This document shows, piece after piece, positions 11,146-18,544 of a stretch of 21,605 nt of DNA; positions within the stretch are counted from its first letter, which is position 1; every line of letters begins with the position of its first letter. Below the pieces are notes generated by a model that was not told the DNA's origin, did not search any database, and saw only the letters and a program-made list of their open reading frames with translations. The DNA is from a virus, in the IMG/VR virus record IMGVR_UViG_3300048113_000213, positions 1 to 21,605 of that record, one strand, 5' to 3'. Made by a program: the position numbers and the translations under genes.

Positions 11146-11675
11146 TGCACCCCGTAGAGGCAGACATACGCAAATGGTCCCACGACTTCCTAGAAGTACC
11201 AAATGCTAAACTAAACGGACTACCACCCTGCCCCTACGCAAAGCAAGCATGGCTAGATAACAAAGTTGTATTCAGCATCAATACAGGGCTGGAAGGACTT
11301 ATCAAAGAAGTATCTACCTTCAATGACCATGACTACGACATTGTAGTGTGGGCATCTGAGCATCTCATTGAGATGGAATACCTAGATGGTTGGTGTGACG
11401 GTGTTAACGAAGCCATGTCAATTGCAGGTAAAGATATGCACCTCATGGTGTTTCATCCAGACTATGATGCAGAGGTAGCGGGTCTGGAGTTTTTAGTAGA
11501 TAACGATGTAACAGATGACTCGTTAGATTACTGTATGGTATTTGTGCAGAGACTGTCACCACTTGACGATGCTGCACTAAGTCTGGAGAAGTCTGGGTAC
11601 TACCAGCACTTTCCTGAAGAAGTACATGAAGCATTAGTATTAGACAGACGGAGATTAAGACATGGCAATCGGTAA
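11145..11675 (+). CDS. Conserved hypothetical phage protein (176 aa)
   Basis: Begins MHPVEADIRKWSHDFLEVPN, with CPYAKQAW near residue 29 and several conserved-looking acidic segments (VVWASEHLIEMEYLDGW). The CPYAxxAW segment occurs in a family I have seen in marine phage and bacterial genomes, function unknown to me. The start shares one base with the upstream stop, and the end overlaps the next gene by 14 nt. Confidence 0.75.
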   Translation: MHPVEADIRKWSHDFLEVPNAKLNGLPPCPYAKQAWLDNKVVFSINTGLEGLIKEVSTFNDHDYDIVVWASEHLIEMEYLDGWCDGVNEAMSIAGKDMHLMVFHPDYDAEVAGLEFLVDNDVTDDSLDYCMVFVQRLSPLDDAALSLEKSGYYQHFPEEVHEALVLDRRRLRHGNR

Positions 11676-12210
11676 ATCAAGGGCGCAAAAGATACGGAAA
11701 AATTTTCGTGCTAACTATGGCCCTAAACCAAAAATAACAACATCAGATGTGAAGGGTAGACGTGGGGCGGTTAAAGCTGGACAGTCTACTTACATGAAAA
11801 AGGATGGTACTGTAGGTAAACTTACTCGTACACAAAAACTGCGTACTATGAAGAATCTAAATAAAAAGGCAAAAACTTCGGCTGGTTCTGCTGTAGGTAA
11901 ACTAAAGCCACCTACAGGATTACCATCTACTGGAAGCGGTGCAACAAAAGCTAATCCGGGCAAAGCAGCACCTTTGCCACAAAAGCCTAACTTGGGTAAC
12001 AACGGTATCACCCGTAAAAAACCCGGTGTTGGTGGGCCTATGACTCCGCCTACCAAGATGCGTGGCGGTGGTATGATGAAAGCAGCAGCTAAAAAGAAGA
12101 TGATGCGTGGTGGTACGGTCAAACCTAAGACTACCAAGATGGCTGGCGGCGGCATGATGAAAGTAGCCAAGAAAAAAATGATGCGTGGCGGCGCAGTTAA
12201 AAAGAAGTAG
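11662..12210 (+). CDS. Lys/Gly/Met-rich repetitive protein
   Basis: A 182-aa, strongly basic, low-complexity protein. N-terminal helical part MAIGKSRAQKIRKNFRANYG, a Pro/Gly-rich middle, and two tandem repeats of about 26 residues at the end (MRGGGMMKAAAKKKMMRGG, then MAGGGMMKVAKKKMMRGG). Such composition suggests an extended nucleic-acid-binding or internal virion protein; function unknown. GGAG precedes the start, which lies inside the upstream gene's end. Confidence 0.78.
   Translation: MAIGKSRAQKIRKNFRANYGPKPKITTSDVKGRRGAVKAGQSTYMKKDGTVGKLTRTQKLRTMKNLNKKAKTSAGSAVGKLKPPTGLPSTGSGATKANPGKAAPLPQKPNLGNNGITRKKPGVGGPMTPPTKMRGGGMMKAAAKKKMMRGGTVKPKTTKMAGGGMMKVAKKKMMRGGAVKKK
12051..12207 (+). repeat. 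In-frame tandem repeat in the 11662-12210 gene
   Basis: Two units of about 75-80 bp, each starting TACCAAGATG (12051 and 12132) and running through GGCGG..ATGATGAAAG..ATGATGCGTGG. The reading frame is kept. Third-position changes show they have diverged while preserving the GGGMMK..KKKMMRGG protein pattern. Confidence 0.85.
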
Positions 12211-12216
12211 ATAACT

Positions 12217-12534
12217 ATGGCACCTACTAAAAATAAAGCACCTGCTAAAAAGAAGATGGCAGTAGGCGGCGTGGCTAAGAAGCGTAACTACCGTAAGGAA
12301 TACGATAACTACCACGCTGACCCTACACAGGTTAAACGGCGCACTTCTAGGAATGCAGCACGAGGTGCTTTAATAAAAGCAGGTGCAGCTAGAAAAGGTG
12401 ACGGTAAGGACGTTGCTCACCGTAATGGAAACCCTACGGATAATAGACGGGGTAATTTATCTGTACAAAGACCAGCACAGAATAGGTCATTCGCTCGTAC
12501 TAAGACTGCGGGTAAAAGGAATAGCAGAGCATAA
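12217..12534 (+). CDS. Basic protein with HNH-like motif
   Basis: A 105-aa basic protein. The N-terminus has Lys/Ala/Pro and a GG motif (KKKMAVGGVAKKRNYRKEYD). Residues 42-91 carry RRTSRNAARGALIKAG, KGDGKDVAHRNGNPTDNRRG and NLSVQRPAQNRSFARTKTAG. The DVxHRNGNPxxN..NL pattern resembles the H-N-N core of HNH nucleases and matches a family I recall from marine phages. Without the first DH/EH cysteine-supported element it may be structural rather than a working nuclease. Weak ribosome site. Confidence 0.72.
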   Translation: MAPTKNKAPAKKKMAVGGVAKKRNYRKEYDNYHADPTQVKRRTSRNAARGALIKAGAARKGDGKDVAHRNGNPTDNRRGNLSVQRPAQNRSFARTKTAGKRNSRA

Positions 12535-12893
12535 TGCCAGCATTAGGAACAGGTTCTAAATTTCGTACAGAAGTAGTGGCACTGTCTTCTACTAGCAAGA
12601 CAACTGTGTATACAGTACCTGCAAACTTTTCTTCACACTTGGAGAATCTGTTTGTAAGTAATAACCATACGGGTAACATTACATTAAGTTTATTTCTGTT
12701 TCATGCAGACGATAACACAGAGTATACATTACTTACTACACATAATATTTCTGGCGGTTCTTACGAATCTATCTTTACTGTAGATAGACCTTTGTATTTA
12801 CATGCTGGCGATATTATTAAATGCACAGCAGGTACAGCAGATAAATTAGTTGTTACCACATCGGCTGAAGAATTTTACGACTCAGCCCGATAG
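12534..12893 (+). CDS. Beta-rich putative virion protein
   Basis: A 119-aa protein beginning MPALGTGSKFRTEVVALSST. Alternating hydrophobic and polar residues throughout (KTTVYTVPANFSSHLENLFV, GNITLSLFLFHADDNTEYT) suggest a beta sandwich, with LHAGDIIKCTAG typical of a tail or decoration protein fold. The start overlaps the upstream stop by 1 nt (TAATG). Role as a minor structural protein is inferred from fold type and location. Confidence 0.75.
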   Translation: MPALGTGSKFRTEVVALSSTSKTTVYTVPANFSSHLENLFVSNNHTGNITLSLFLFHADDNTEYTLLTTHNISGGSYESIFTVDRPLYLHAGDIIKCTAGTADKLVVTTSAEEFYDSAR

Positions 12894-12904
12894 GAGATAC
12901 GTAA

Positions 12905-13114
12905 ATGGCTACGAAGAAAGCACCACCCAAGCCTAAGAAAGCTAAGAGTAAAGTAAACGAGGCTGGTAACTATACTAAGCCAGCATTGAGAAAGCGTTTG
13001 TTCCAACGCATTAAAGCTGGTAGCAAGGGTGGTAAACCGGGTCAGTGGTCTGCACGTAAGGCACAGATGTTAGCACTTGCTTATAAGAAAGCTGGTGGCG
13101 GCTACAAAAGCTAA
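12905..13114 (+). CDS. Conserved small basic phage protein (DUF5872-like)
   Basis: A 69-aa protein: a Lys/Pro-rich start (MATKKAPPKPKKAKSKVNEA), then NYTKPALRKRLFQRIKAGSK, GGKPGQWSARKAQMLALAYK and a terminal GGGYKS. It matches a small family I recall from marine phages and large algal viruses (DUF5872); role unknown. AGGAG lies upstream. Confidence 0.85.
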   Translation: MATKKAPPKPKKAKSKVNEAGNYTKPALRKRLFQRIKAGSKGGKPGQWSARKAQMLALAYKKAGGGYKS

Positions 13115-13329
13115 TGACAAAAGAGACAAACGATAAAATCCTATCTACAAAGATAGGTGAAAACAGTTTTGAACTTGTCCTTAGAATACTGGGTAATGAA
13201 TTTGTTGCAATCAGAATAGGCTCTACTAACTTTAGTGGCAAAATGATTGTAGGCAGTATATTACTTTTGTTTTTTACCTTTATGATACTTGAAGTATTTG
13301 GACTGTCTAGGGCATTGGGTATTGAATAA
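13114..13329 (+). CDS. Small single-pass membrane protein
   Basis: A 71-aa protein starting MTKETNDKILSTKIGENSFE, with one strong hydrophobic segment near residues 44-62 (MIVGSILLLFFTFMILEVFG). Start shares one base with the upstream stop. By location near the lysis genes it could be a holin accessory or spanin component; unproven. Confidence 0.75.
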   Translation: MTKETNDKILSTKIGENSFELVLRILGNEFVAIRIGSTNFSGKMIVGSILLLFFTFMILEVFGLSRALGIE

Positions 13330-13733
13330 TGGCAACGAAAATAAACGAGAATACAGAAGTTGCGTTACCTCTTCGTAACATTATCAGTATGGTTGCTGCA
13401 GCGTCACTGGCAACATGGGCTTACTTTGGTATCATAGAGCGTCTTAATCAGATTGAGACAAACATTACTATGATGGAGTCTGACCTAGAACAGAACACAG
13501 AGTTTCGCATTAAGTGGCCCAGAGGAGATATGGGCAGCTTACCAGCAGACAGTGAACAGTTCATGTTGATTGAACATCTTGCTGACCAGCTAGACGAACT
13601 GACAGCACAAATAGATGAAGGTCGTGCGCCACATGACCAGCAACAGAAATTAACTTTAGAGTTTTATGAGAAACGAATAGGTGCTATAGAAGCTAGACTA
13701 GAAATGATGAGGAACGGGCAAGGTGGTGACTGA
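13329..13733 (+). CDS. Membrane-anchored coiled-coil protein
   Basis: A 134-aa protein with an N-terminal transmembrane segment near 16-37 (RNIISMVAAASLATWAYFGI), then a long helical region (RLNQIETNITMMESDLEQNT), the segment FRIKWPRGDMGSLPADSEQF and another helix. The WPRGxMGSLPADSEQF segment is one I recall as conserved in marine phages. The one-TM plus coiled coil layout would fit an inner-membrane spanin, but the sequence does not prove it. TAATG start overlap. Confidence 0.8.
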   Translation: MATKINENTEVALPLRNIISMVAAASLATWAYFGIIERLNQIETNITMMESDLEQNTEFRIKWPRGDMGSLPADSEQFMLIEHLADQLDELTAQIDEGRAPHDQQQKLTLEFYEKRIGAIEARLEMMRNGQGGD

Positions 13734-13941
13734 GACAATAACATTAATATTATATCTTGCCGGAGACATAGCTGAACATACAGCATATGAAAAGCTGTCC
13801 CACTGTCTGAAGTCAAAGCGCACAATAGAAAGAAACCTGTACAAAGATACAGGTAGTGTAAGGTATGCCTGTGAATCTAAAACAGTTGAAGTAAGTAAAG
13901 GACCAAACGGCAAAACTTATATTGTAAAGATTATAGATTAG
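13723..13941 (+). CDS. Small protein with GTG start, unknown function
   Basis: A 72-aa protein starting GTG GTG ACT (residues MVTETITLILYLAGDIAEHT), then a Lys/Arg-rich helical part and a C-terminal ESKTVEVSKGPNGKTYIVKI. A GAGG site precedes the GTG, and the start lies 10 nt before the upstream stop. The N-terminus is weakly hydrophobic. No family recognised. Confidence 0.7.
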   Translation: MVTETITLILYLAGDIAEHTAYEKLSHCLKSKRTIERNLYKDTGSVRYACESKTVEVSKGPNGKTYIVKIID

Positions 13942-13953
13942 AGGTACACATAA

Positions 13954-14439
13954 ATGATTGCAGAAACATTAGCGGGTATTGCACTTGTAAAGAGTGCAGT
14001 AGACGGTATCAAATCCGCTATTGGCACTGCACAAGACATCAGTGAGATTGCTGGGCATATTGATAATCTGTTTGAAGGCGAGAGCCAAGTACAGAAAGCA
14101 CGTAATAAAAAATCTGGTGTGGACCAGTTTAGTATTAAGAGTATAGCACAAGAAACTATTGACGCTAGACTGGCTCAAGAAAAGCTATACGAGATGAGCC
14201 AGATTATTGACTTACGATTTGGTCATGGAACGTGGCAGGGTATCGTAACAGAACGTGCTAAGAGAATACAAGCTGCTAAAGAAGCTGCACTACTTGTACG
14301 TAAGAAGAAAGCTAAAGAGCAAGAAGAACTAGTCGAGAATATAAAGATGGGTGCTATCGTCTTCGGTGCTATTGCAGCAATCATAGCGGCAGCAGTAGGA
14401 ATGGTTATGTCAGCAGCGAAAGCAATAGGTATAAACTAA
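13954..14439 (+). CDS. Helical protein with C-terminal membrane segment
   Basis: A 161-aa protein starting MIAETLAGIALVKSAVDGIK. Long helices follow with a RFGHGTWQGIVTERAKRIQ motif near 89-107 and a Lys-rich stretch (LLVRKKKAKEQEELVENI). The end is a strong hydrophobic segment (MGAIVFGAIAAIIAAAVGMV). The FGHGTWQxIVxERxKRI motif is one I recall from marine phage proteins of unknown function. AGAGG lies upstream. Confidence 0.78.
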   Translation: MIAETLAGIALVKSAVDGIKSAIGTAQDISEIAGHIDNLFEGESQVQKARNKKSGVDQFSIKSIAQETIDARLAQEKLYEMSQIIDLRFGHGTWQGIVTERAKRIQAAKEAALLVRKKKAKEQEELVENIKMGAIVFGAIAAIIAAAVGMVMSAAKAIGIN

Positions 14440-14681
14440 TGAAGAAACCTTCACAAAAAAGCCTAACAAATTGGACTAATCAAGACTGGCGTACTAAGTC
14501 AGGTAAGCCTTCGGCAAAGACAGGTGAACGGTATTTACCTGCAAAAGCAATAAAGTCCTTGACAAGTGCAGAGTATTCTGCTACAACTAAAGCCAAGAGA
14601 CAGGGAACATCTGCAGGTAAACAGCATGTATCACAACCAAAGTCCATTGCAAAAAAGACTGCAAAGTTTCGCAGAGGATAA
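14439..14681 (+). CDS. Conserved small basic phage protein
   Basis: An 80-aa protein: MKKPSQKSLTNWTNQDWRTK, then SGKPSAKTGERYLPAKAIKS, SAEYSATTKAKRQGTSAGKQ and a Lys/Arg end. The KPSQxSLxxWTxQxWRTKSGKPS...GERYLPxKAI pattern matches a family I recall from marine phages; function unknown. Start overlaps the upstream stop by 1 nt. Confidence 0.82.
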   Translation: MKKPSQKSLTNWTNQDWRTKSGKPSAKTGERYLPAKAIKSLTSAEYSATTKAKRQGTSAGKQHVSQPKSIAKKTAKFRRG

Positions 14682-14761
14682 TAACATAGAATTATTAAGT
14701 CAAACTGTTCCTGATTTGGAAACACGTTTGCATATACTCAAAGAGTACATAGGAAATAAAT

Positions 14762-15145
14762 ATGCTCAATCTATTGATAGGCCCAATAACACAACTAGCG
14801 GGGACATGGTTAGATGGAAAAGTTGAGAAGACTAAAGCAGAGACTGGTGCAAAGGTGGCAAAGGCTAAAGCCGAAGCTGTCATTATGGAGAGGAAAGCTA
14901 CGGGCGAACTTGACTGGGACTTGGAGATGGCTAAAGGTAGTCAGTCTTCGTGGAAAGACGAGTGGCTTACGGTGCTTTTTTCCATCCCACTTGTTATGGC
15001 GTTTATACCGGGGATGGAAGAAGTAGTTGCAAACGGATTCGCAAGACTTAATGAGATGCCTGAATGGTATCAGTATTCCTTGGGAGTTATCGTTGCCGCT
15101 TCTTTTGGAGTACGTTCAGCATCTAAATTCTTCGGAAAGAAATAA
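14762..15145 (+). CDS. Putative holin (GTA-type 3TM holin family)
   Basis: A 127-aa protein. An amphipathic start (MLNLLIGPITQLAGTWLDGK), an Ala/Lys-rich helical connector, then two hydrophobic segments near 68-84 (LTVLFSIPLVMAFIPG) and 103-120 (WYQYSLGVIVAASFGVRS). The WKDEWLTVLFSIPLVMAFIP pattern matches the GTA_holin_3TM family, in which these proteins form inner-membrane holes for lysis. It lies just upstream of the lysozyme gene, supporting the role. Confidence 0.82.
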   Translation: MLNLLIGPITQLAGTWLDGKVEKTKAETGAKVAKAKAEAVIMERKATGELDWDLEMAKGSQSSWKDEWLTVLFSIPLVMAFIPGMEEVVANGFARLNEMPEWYQYSLGVIVAASFGVRSASKFFGKK

Positions 15146-15202
15146 TTTAACCCATGTGGAGTATGCACAATCTAACAACAGAAAAACAAGCAAGGATTAA
15201 TC

Positions 15203-15403
15203 GTGACAGCAGCAATGGAAAGAATACTAGCTTGGAAGTTACTTCCCCGCTTGATGATGATTATGATGTCAATATCGGCTTGGCGGGTAGTGGAGTGGTT
15301 TATGATACTGCCGGACCCAACGACACAACAATCGGCACTAGTGAGTGTAGTCACTGGGGCCATGACAGGTGCATTTGCGGTATGGCTGAGTAGTGAGAAA
15401 TGA
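15203..15403 (+). CDS. Conserved small membrane protein next to lysis genes
   Basis: A 66-aa protein: ERILAWKLLPRLMMIMMSIS, then AWRVVEWFMILPDPTTQQSA and LVSVVTGAMTGAFAVWLSSE. Two hydrophobic helices flank the short WFMxLPDP loop. I recall this WKLLPRxMMxxMxxxxWRxxEWFMxLPDP pattern as a conserved marine phage membrane protein. I chose the GTG at 15203 because AAGGA lies 6 nt before it; ATG at 15215 is the alternative. The competing reading at 15154-15393 has no such features. Role in lysis is inferred from context. Confidence 0.82.
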   Translation: MTAAMERILAWKLLPRLMMIMMSISAWRVVEWFMILPDPTTQQSALVSVVTGAMTGAFAVWLSSEK

Positions 15404-15885
15404 AATATACAAAAGACGATTTTATAAAAAAGTTAATACAGCATGAAGGCTTGCGATTAGAAGTATATCAAGATACCTTGGGTATTGACACAATTGGTAT
15501 CGGAAGAAATCTGGAAGACCGTGGTATAACTGAGCAGGAGTTATCTGATTTAGGCATACCAAGTATTGAGCATGTGTATGAATACGGTATCACAGAAGCT
15601 GATGCGGTTTATCTAGCAACTAATGACGTTCAGATTGTCGAGACAGAACTTGTACGGGCGCACCCTTGCGTAGACAAGCTAGACTCTGTACGTCAGCTTA
15701 TACTTATGGACATGGCATTTAATATGGGTGTACCAAGACTTTGTAAGTTTAAAAATATGTGGGCAGCAATACACAGTGAAGATTTTATTACCGCAGCAAA
15801 AGAAATGCTTGACAGCAGGTGGGCAAATCAGGTAAAATCACGTAGTACAAAATTAGCCCACGCTATGCACCACGGAGAGATGTAA
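15400..15885 (+). CDS. Endolysin, GH24 (T4-type) lysozyme
   Basis: A 161-aa protein with the T4 lysozyme triad at the standard spacing: E16 (QHEGLRLEVYQD), D25 and T31 (DTLGIDTIGIGRN), matching T4 E11, D20 and T26. The NMG and KSRSTKLAHAMHHGEM end also fit. It would hydrolyse peptidoglycan at lysis after holin opening. No signal peptide is seen, so it should depend on the holin. ATGA overlaps the upstream stop; the end overlaps the small terminase start by 1 nt. Confidence 0.93.
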   Translation: MKYTKDDFIKKLIQHEGLRLEVYQDTLGIDTIGIGRNLEDRGITEQELSDLGIPSIEHVYEYGITEADAVYLATNDVQIVETELVRAHPCVDKLDSVRQLILMDMAFNMGVPRLCKFKNMWAAIHSEDFITAAKEMLDSRWANQVKSRSTKLAHAMHHGEM

Positions 15886-16259
15886 TGGCTAGACAGTTAA
15901 CTGAAAAACAACAGATGCTACTTAACGTCCTCTTTGAGGAAGCGGCAGGTGATATTGTACAGGCAAAGAAACTAGCAGGTTATGCTGACAGTTCTAGTAC
16001 TATGGAAATTGTTAAAGGTATTAAAGAAGAGATACTTGAGGCTACTCAAATGTATATGGCTCGTAACGCTCCGAAAGCTGCGATAGCTATGACACATGCA
16101 TTGTATGACCCAACTGAGTTAGGTATCCGTGATAAGATGTCAGCGGCTAAAGAACTGCTTGACCGCACAGGTCTAGTGAAAACAGAGAAGATGCAGGTAG
16201 AGGCATCAGGCGGTGTCATGCTTATGCCACCTAAAGCAATCGTAGAGGATGATGACTAA
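15885..16259 (+). CDS. terS: Putative terminase small subunit
   Basis: A 124-aa protein beginning MARQLTEKQQMLLNVLFEEA, then VQAKKLAGYADSSSTMEIVK (an HTH-like region near 25-50), ARNAPKAAIAMTHALYDPTE and DKMSAAKELLDRTGLVKTEK, ending in an acidic tail. The pattern matches small terminase subunits of marine phages. It would bind phage DNA and present it to TerL. Two genes lie between it and TerL, which is unusual but seen in phages. TAATG overlaps with both neighbours. Confidence 0.78.
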   Translation: MARQLTEKQQMLLNVLFEEAAGDIVQAKKLAGYADSSSTMEIVKGIKEEILEATQMYMARNAPKAAIAMTHALYDPTELGIRDKMSAAKELLDRTGLVKTEKMQVEASGGVMLMPPKAIVEDDD

Positions 16260-16702
16260 TGGCTGGTGAAGTTACAGACCCAAAAGTAAAAACTGTTATA
16301 GCCGCTGGGGGAGCAACGGCTGCTGGCGCAACTCTTGCTGCTGGCAAACTTGCAAGTAAAAATAAAAAACTAACAAAAAGACAACCTACAAAAGCACAGA
16401 CTAGATATGCGGCGCAAGCTAAAGATACTAAAGTTAAAACTGCTCAAATGAAAATAGACCAACTAAAGTCTATTAAACCTAAAGATTTAAATGCTAGAGA
16501 TGTAAAAGTAAGAAATGCACTCTTACAACAACAAAAAGAAATACTTAAGGGTTTAACAAAAACACCAGCAAAAGAGTTAGCAAAAAAATATGCTTTACGT
16601 TCTATACCGTTTGTAGGAACTTTTTTATCTGCTATTATTCCAAAACCAGCAGGGCAAGGTTCTGCTTTAACTGGACCCGGTTCAAAAAGAAAAAATGACT
16701 AG
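16259..16702 (+). CDS. Basic Lys-rich protein between terminase genes, unknown function
   Basis: A 147-aa protein. The first 30 residues are Gly/Ala-rich (VIAAGGATAAGATLAAGKLA), the middle is Lys/Gln-rich and helical (TKVKTAQMKIDQLKSIKPKD), and the end is more hydrophobic (YALRSIPFVGTFLSAIIPKP). Its DNA is more A-rich than its neighbours, with AAA and AAT favoured, suggesting separate origin or relaxed constraint. Start overlaps by 1 nt; the end overlaps the next gene by 8 nt. No family recognised. Confidence 0.75.
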   Translation: MAGEVTDPKVKTVIAAGGATAAGATLAAGKLASKNKKLTKRQPTKAQTRYAAQAKDTKVKTAQMKIDQLKSIKPKDLNARDVKVRNALLQQQKEILKGLTKTPAKELAKKYALRSIPFVGTFLSAIIPKPAGQGSALTGPGSKRKND

Positions 16703-17096
16703 GAGCATAGGTAAGTGGAAGCTACCACAGCCAACAGATATTAAAGAAGAAAACGAATGGGTGCAGATACCTCGCATTGCAAGGACTGTCCCTTTTGGTT
16801 ATAAACACAACGAAGACGACCCCGACATTCTTGACCCTATACCAACAGAGTTAGACTTATTAGAGAAAGCACGTAAATACACAGCACAGTACAGTTACCG
16901 TGAAGTAGCAAACTGGCTTAGTACAAACAGTGGCAGATACATCTCACACGTAGGATTAAGGAAAAGATTAGAGAATGAGCGAAGACGTAAGAACCAAGCT
17001 GCAAGCATCCGCAAATGGGCAGAATATGCGGAAAAGGCAATCGCCAAAGCGAAAGTCCTCCAAGAAGAAAGAACAGGGTCCAAAACCGCAAGTTAG
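16695..17096 (+). CDS. HTH-like protein overlapping TerL
   Basis: A 133-aa protein. Residues 25-50 include TVPFGYKHNEDDPDILDPIP, residues 67-90 carry YSYREVANWLSTNSGRYISH and VGLRKRLENERRRKNQ, a helix-turn-helix-like unit of the sort found in resolvases, and the end is Lys/Arg-rich. I recall this YSYRxVAxWLSxxxGRYISHVGLxKR segment preceding or fused to TerL in marine phages. It probably helps DNA recognition during packaging. It overlaps the TerL gene by 122 nt, so its C-terminus is read in a different frame from TerL. Confidence 0.78.
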   Translation: MTRSIGKWKLPQPTDIKEENEWVQIPRIARTVPFGYKHNEDDPDILDPIPTELDLLEKARKYTAQYSYREVANWLSTNSGRYISHVGLRKRLENERRRKNQAASIRKWAEYAEKAIAKAKVLQEERTGSKTAS

Positions 17097-18534
17097 TATA
17101 AAGCCTGTTGAGTACGAAACACAGAGTATTGAAGAACATCAAAACGTACTCTTTAAACCTAATCCCGGACCGCAGACAGACTTTCTAGCGGCAGCGGAAC
17201 GAGAAGTTTTATTTGGTGGTAGTGCAGGTGGTGGTAAATCATATGCCATGTTATCTGACCCGCTGCGTTACATGGGGCATCCAGCCTTCAGTGGTTTGTT
17301 GTTACGACATACAACAGAAGAACTGAGAGAACTTGTATTCAAGTCGCAGGAACTGTACCCAAAAATCTGGCCCGGTATTAAGTGGTCGGAAAGAAAGATG
17401 CAGTGGACTGCACCATCTGGCGCAAGGTTGTGGATGTCTTATCTTGATAGAGATGATGATGTCTTGCGTTATCAGGGTCTAGCTTTTAGTTGGATAGGGT
17501 TTGACGAATTAACTCAGTGGGCCACACCATATGCATGGAATTACATGCGGTCTCGTCTAAGGTCCACTGCACCTGACTTGCCTATCTACATGCGAGCAAC
17601 AACTAACCCCGGCGGTAGAGGTCATGGCTGGGTAAAGAAAATGTTTATTGACCCTTCGCCATATAATAGAGCATATGATGCAACAGACAGTGAAACAGGA
17701 GAAGTACTCCGATACCCATCAGGACATAGCAAGGCTGGAAAGTCTTTATTTAAAAGACGATTTATACCAGCGAGACTTTCTGATAACCCATACCTTGCGG
17801 AATCGGGTGATTATGAAGCAATGCTCCTCTCAATGCCAGAGCAGCAAAGACGACAACTCCTTGACGGTGATTGGGATATTAAAGAAGGTGCGGCCTTCAC
17901 TGAGTTTGACCGTAACATTCATGTTGTTGAGCCTTTCGATATACCTAATAATTGGGTTAAGTTTAGGGCTTGCGATTACGGTTACGGTAGTAAGTCTGGC
18001 GTTGTTTGGATGGCTGTCGCGCCTAATGAACAACTTATTGTATATAGAGAATTGTACGTTTCTAAAGTTCTTGCCACAGATTTGGCAGATATGATACTGG
18101 AATTAGAATCTGGCGATGGAAATATAAAGTATGGTGTACTGGATAGTTCTCTTTGGCATAAGCGTGGTGACACTGGCCCTAGCCTTGCAGAGCAGATGGT
18201 GAGTAGAGGTTGCCGTTGGAGACCTTCGGATAGAAGTAAAGGTAGTCGTGTAGCTGGTAAGAACGAGATACACAGGCGCTTGCAAGTAGATGAATTTACA
18301 GAGGAGCCTAGACTTGTTTTCTTTAGTAATTGCACAAACATGGTCGCACAGCTACCGTCCATCCCGCTTGACAAGAAAAATCCAGAAGATATTGACACGC
18401 ATAGTGAAGACCACTTGTATGACGCGCTGAGATATGGTATAATGTCAAGACCAAGATTTAGTATTTTTGATTACGACCCAAGAGGTGCGCCTAGTATGGG
18501 TATGCGAGTAGCAGACAGCACTTTCGGATATTAA
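16975..18534 (+). CDS. terL: Terminase large subunit (packaging ATPase-nuclease)
   Basis: A 519-aa protein. The ATPase has Walker A FGGSAGGGKS (81-89) and Walker B FSWIGFDEL (171-179, D177 and E178), with a coupling TTNPGG motif near 209-214. The nuclease part has the acidic residues D334 (RACDYGYG), D390 (YGVLDSSLW) and D479/D483 (SEDHLYDALRYG). It cuts concatemeric DNA and pumps it into proheads through the portal. The first 45 residues are Lys/Arg-rich and share DNA with the upstream gene; an ATG at 17026 (residue 18) is an alternative start. Length is normal for this family. Confidence 0.95.
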   Translation: MSEDVRTKLQASANGQNMRKRQSPKRKSSKKKEQGPKPQVSIKPVEYETQSIEEHQNVLFKPNPGPQTDFLAAAEREVLFGGSAGGGKSYAMLSDPLRYMGHPAFSGLLLRHTTEELRELVFKSQELYPKIWPGIKWSERKMQWTAPSGARLWMSYLDRDDDVLRYQGLAFSWIGFDELTQWATPYAWNYMRSRLRSTAPDLPIYMRATTNPGGRGHGWVKKMFIDPSPYNRAYDATDSETGEVLRYPSGHSKAGKSLFKRRFIPARLSDNPYLAESGDYEAMLLSMPEQQRRQLLDGDWDIKEGAAFTEFDRNIHVVEPFDIPNNWVKFRACDYGYGSKSGVVWMAVAPNEQLIVYRELYVSKVLATDLADMILELESGDGNIKYGVLDSSLWHKRGDTGPSLAEQMVSRGCRWRPSDRSKGSRVAGKNEIHRRLQVDEFTEEPRLVFFSNCTNMVAQLPSIPLDKKNPEDIDTHSEDHLYDALRYGIMSRPRFSIFDYDPRGAPSMGMRVADSTFGY

Positions 18535-18544
18535 GGAAAAACCT

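Noticed and set aside
11790-12170. A 126-codon minus-strand frame
   Set aside because: It is the antisense shadow of the Lys/Gly-rich repeat gene; its Pro/Phe/Leu-rich translation is what antisense of such codons gives.
15154-15393. A 79-codon plus-strand frame beginning MWSMHNLTTEKQARIN
   Set aside because: It overlaps the conserved membrane protein at 15203-15403 in another frame; the latter matches a recognisable family and has a good ribosome site before its GTG.
17648-18094. A 148-codon plus-strand frame within terL
   Set aside because: It is a shadow in another frame of a strongly conserved region of TerL and shows no family pattern.
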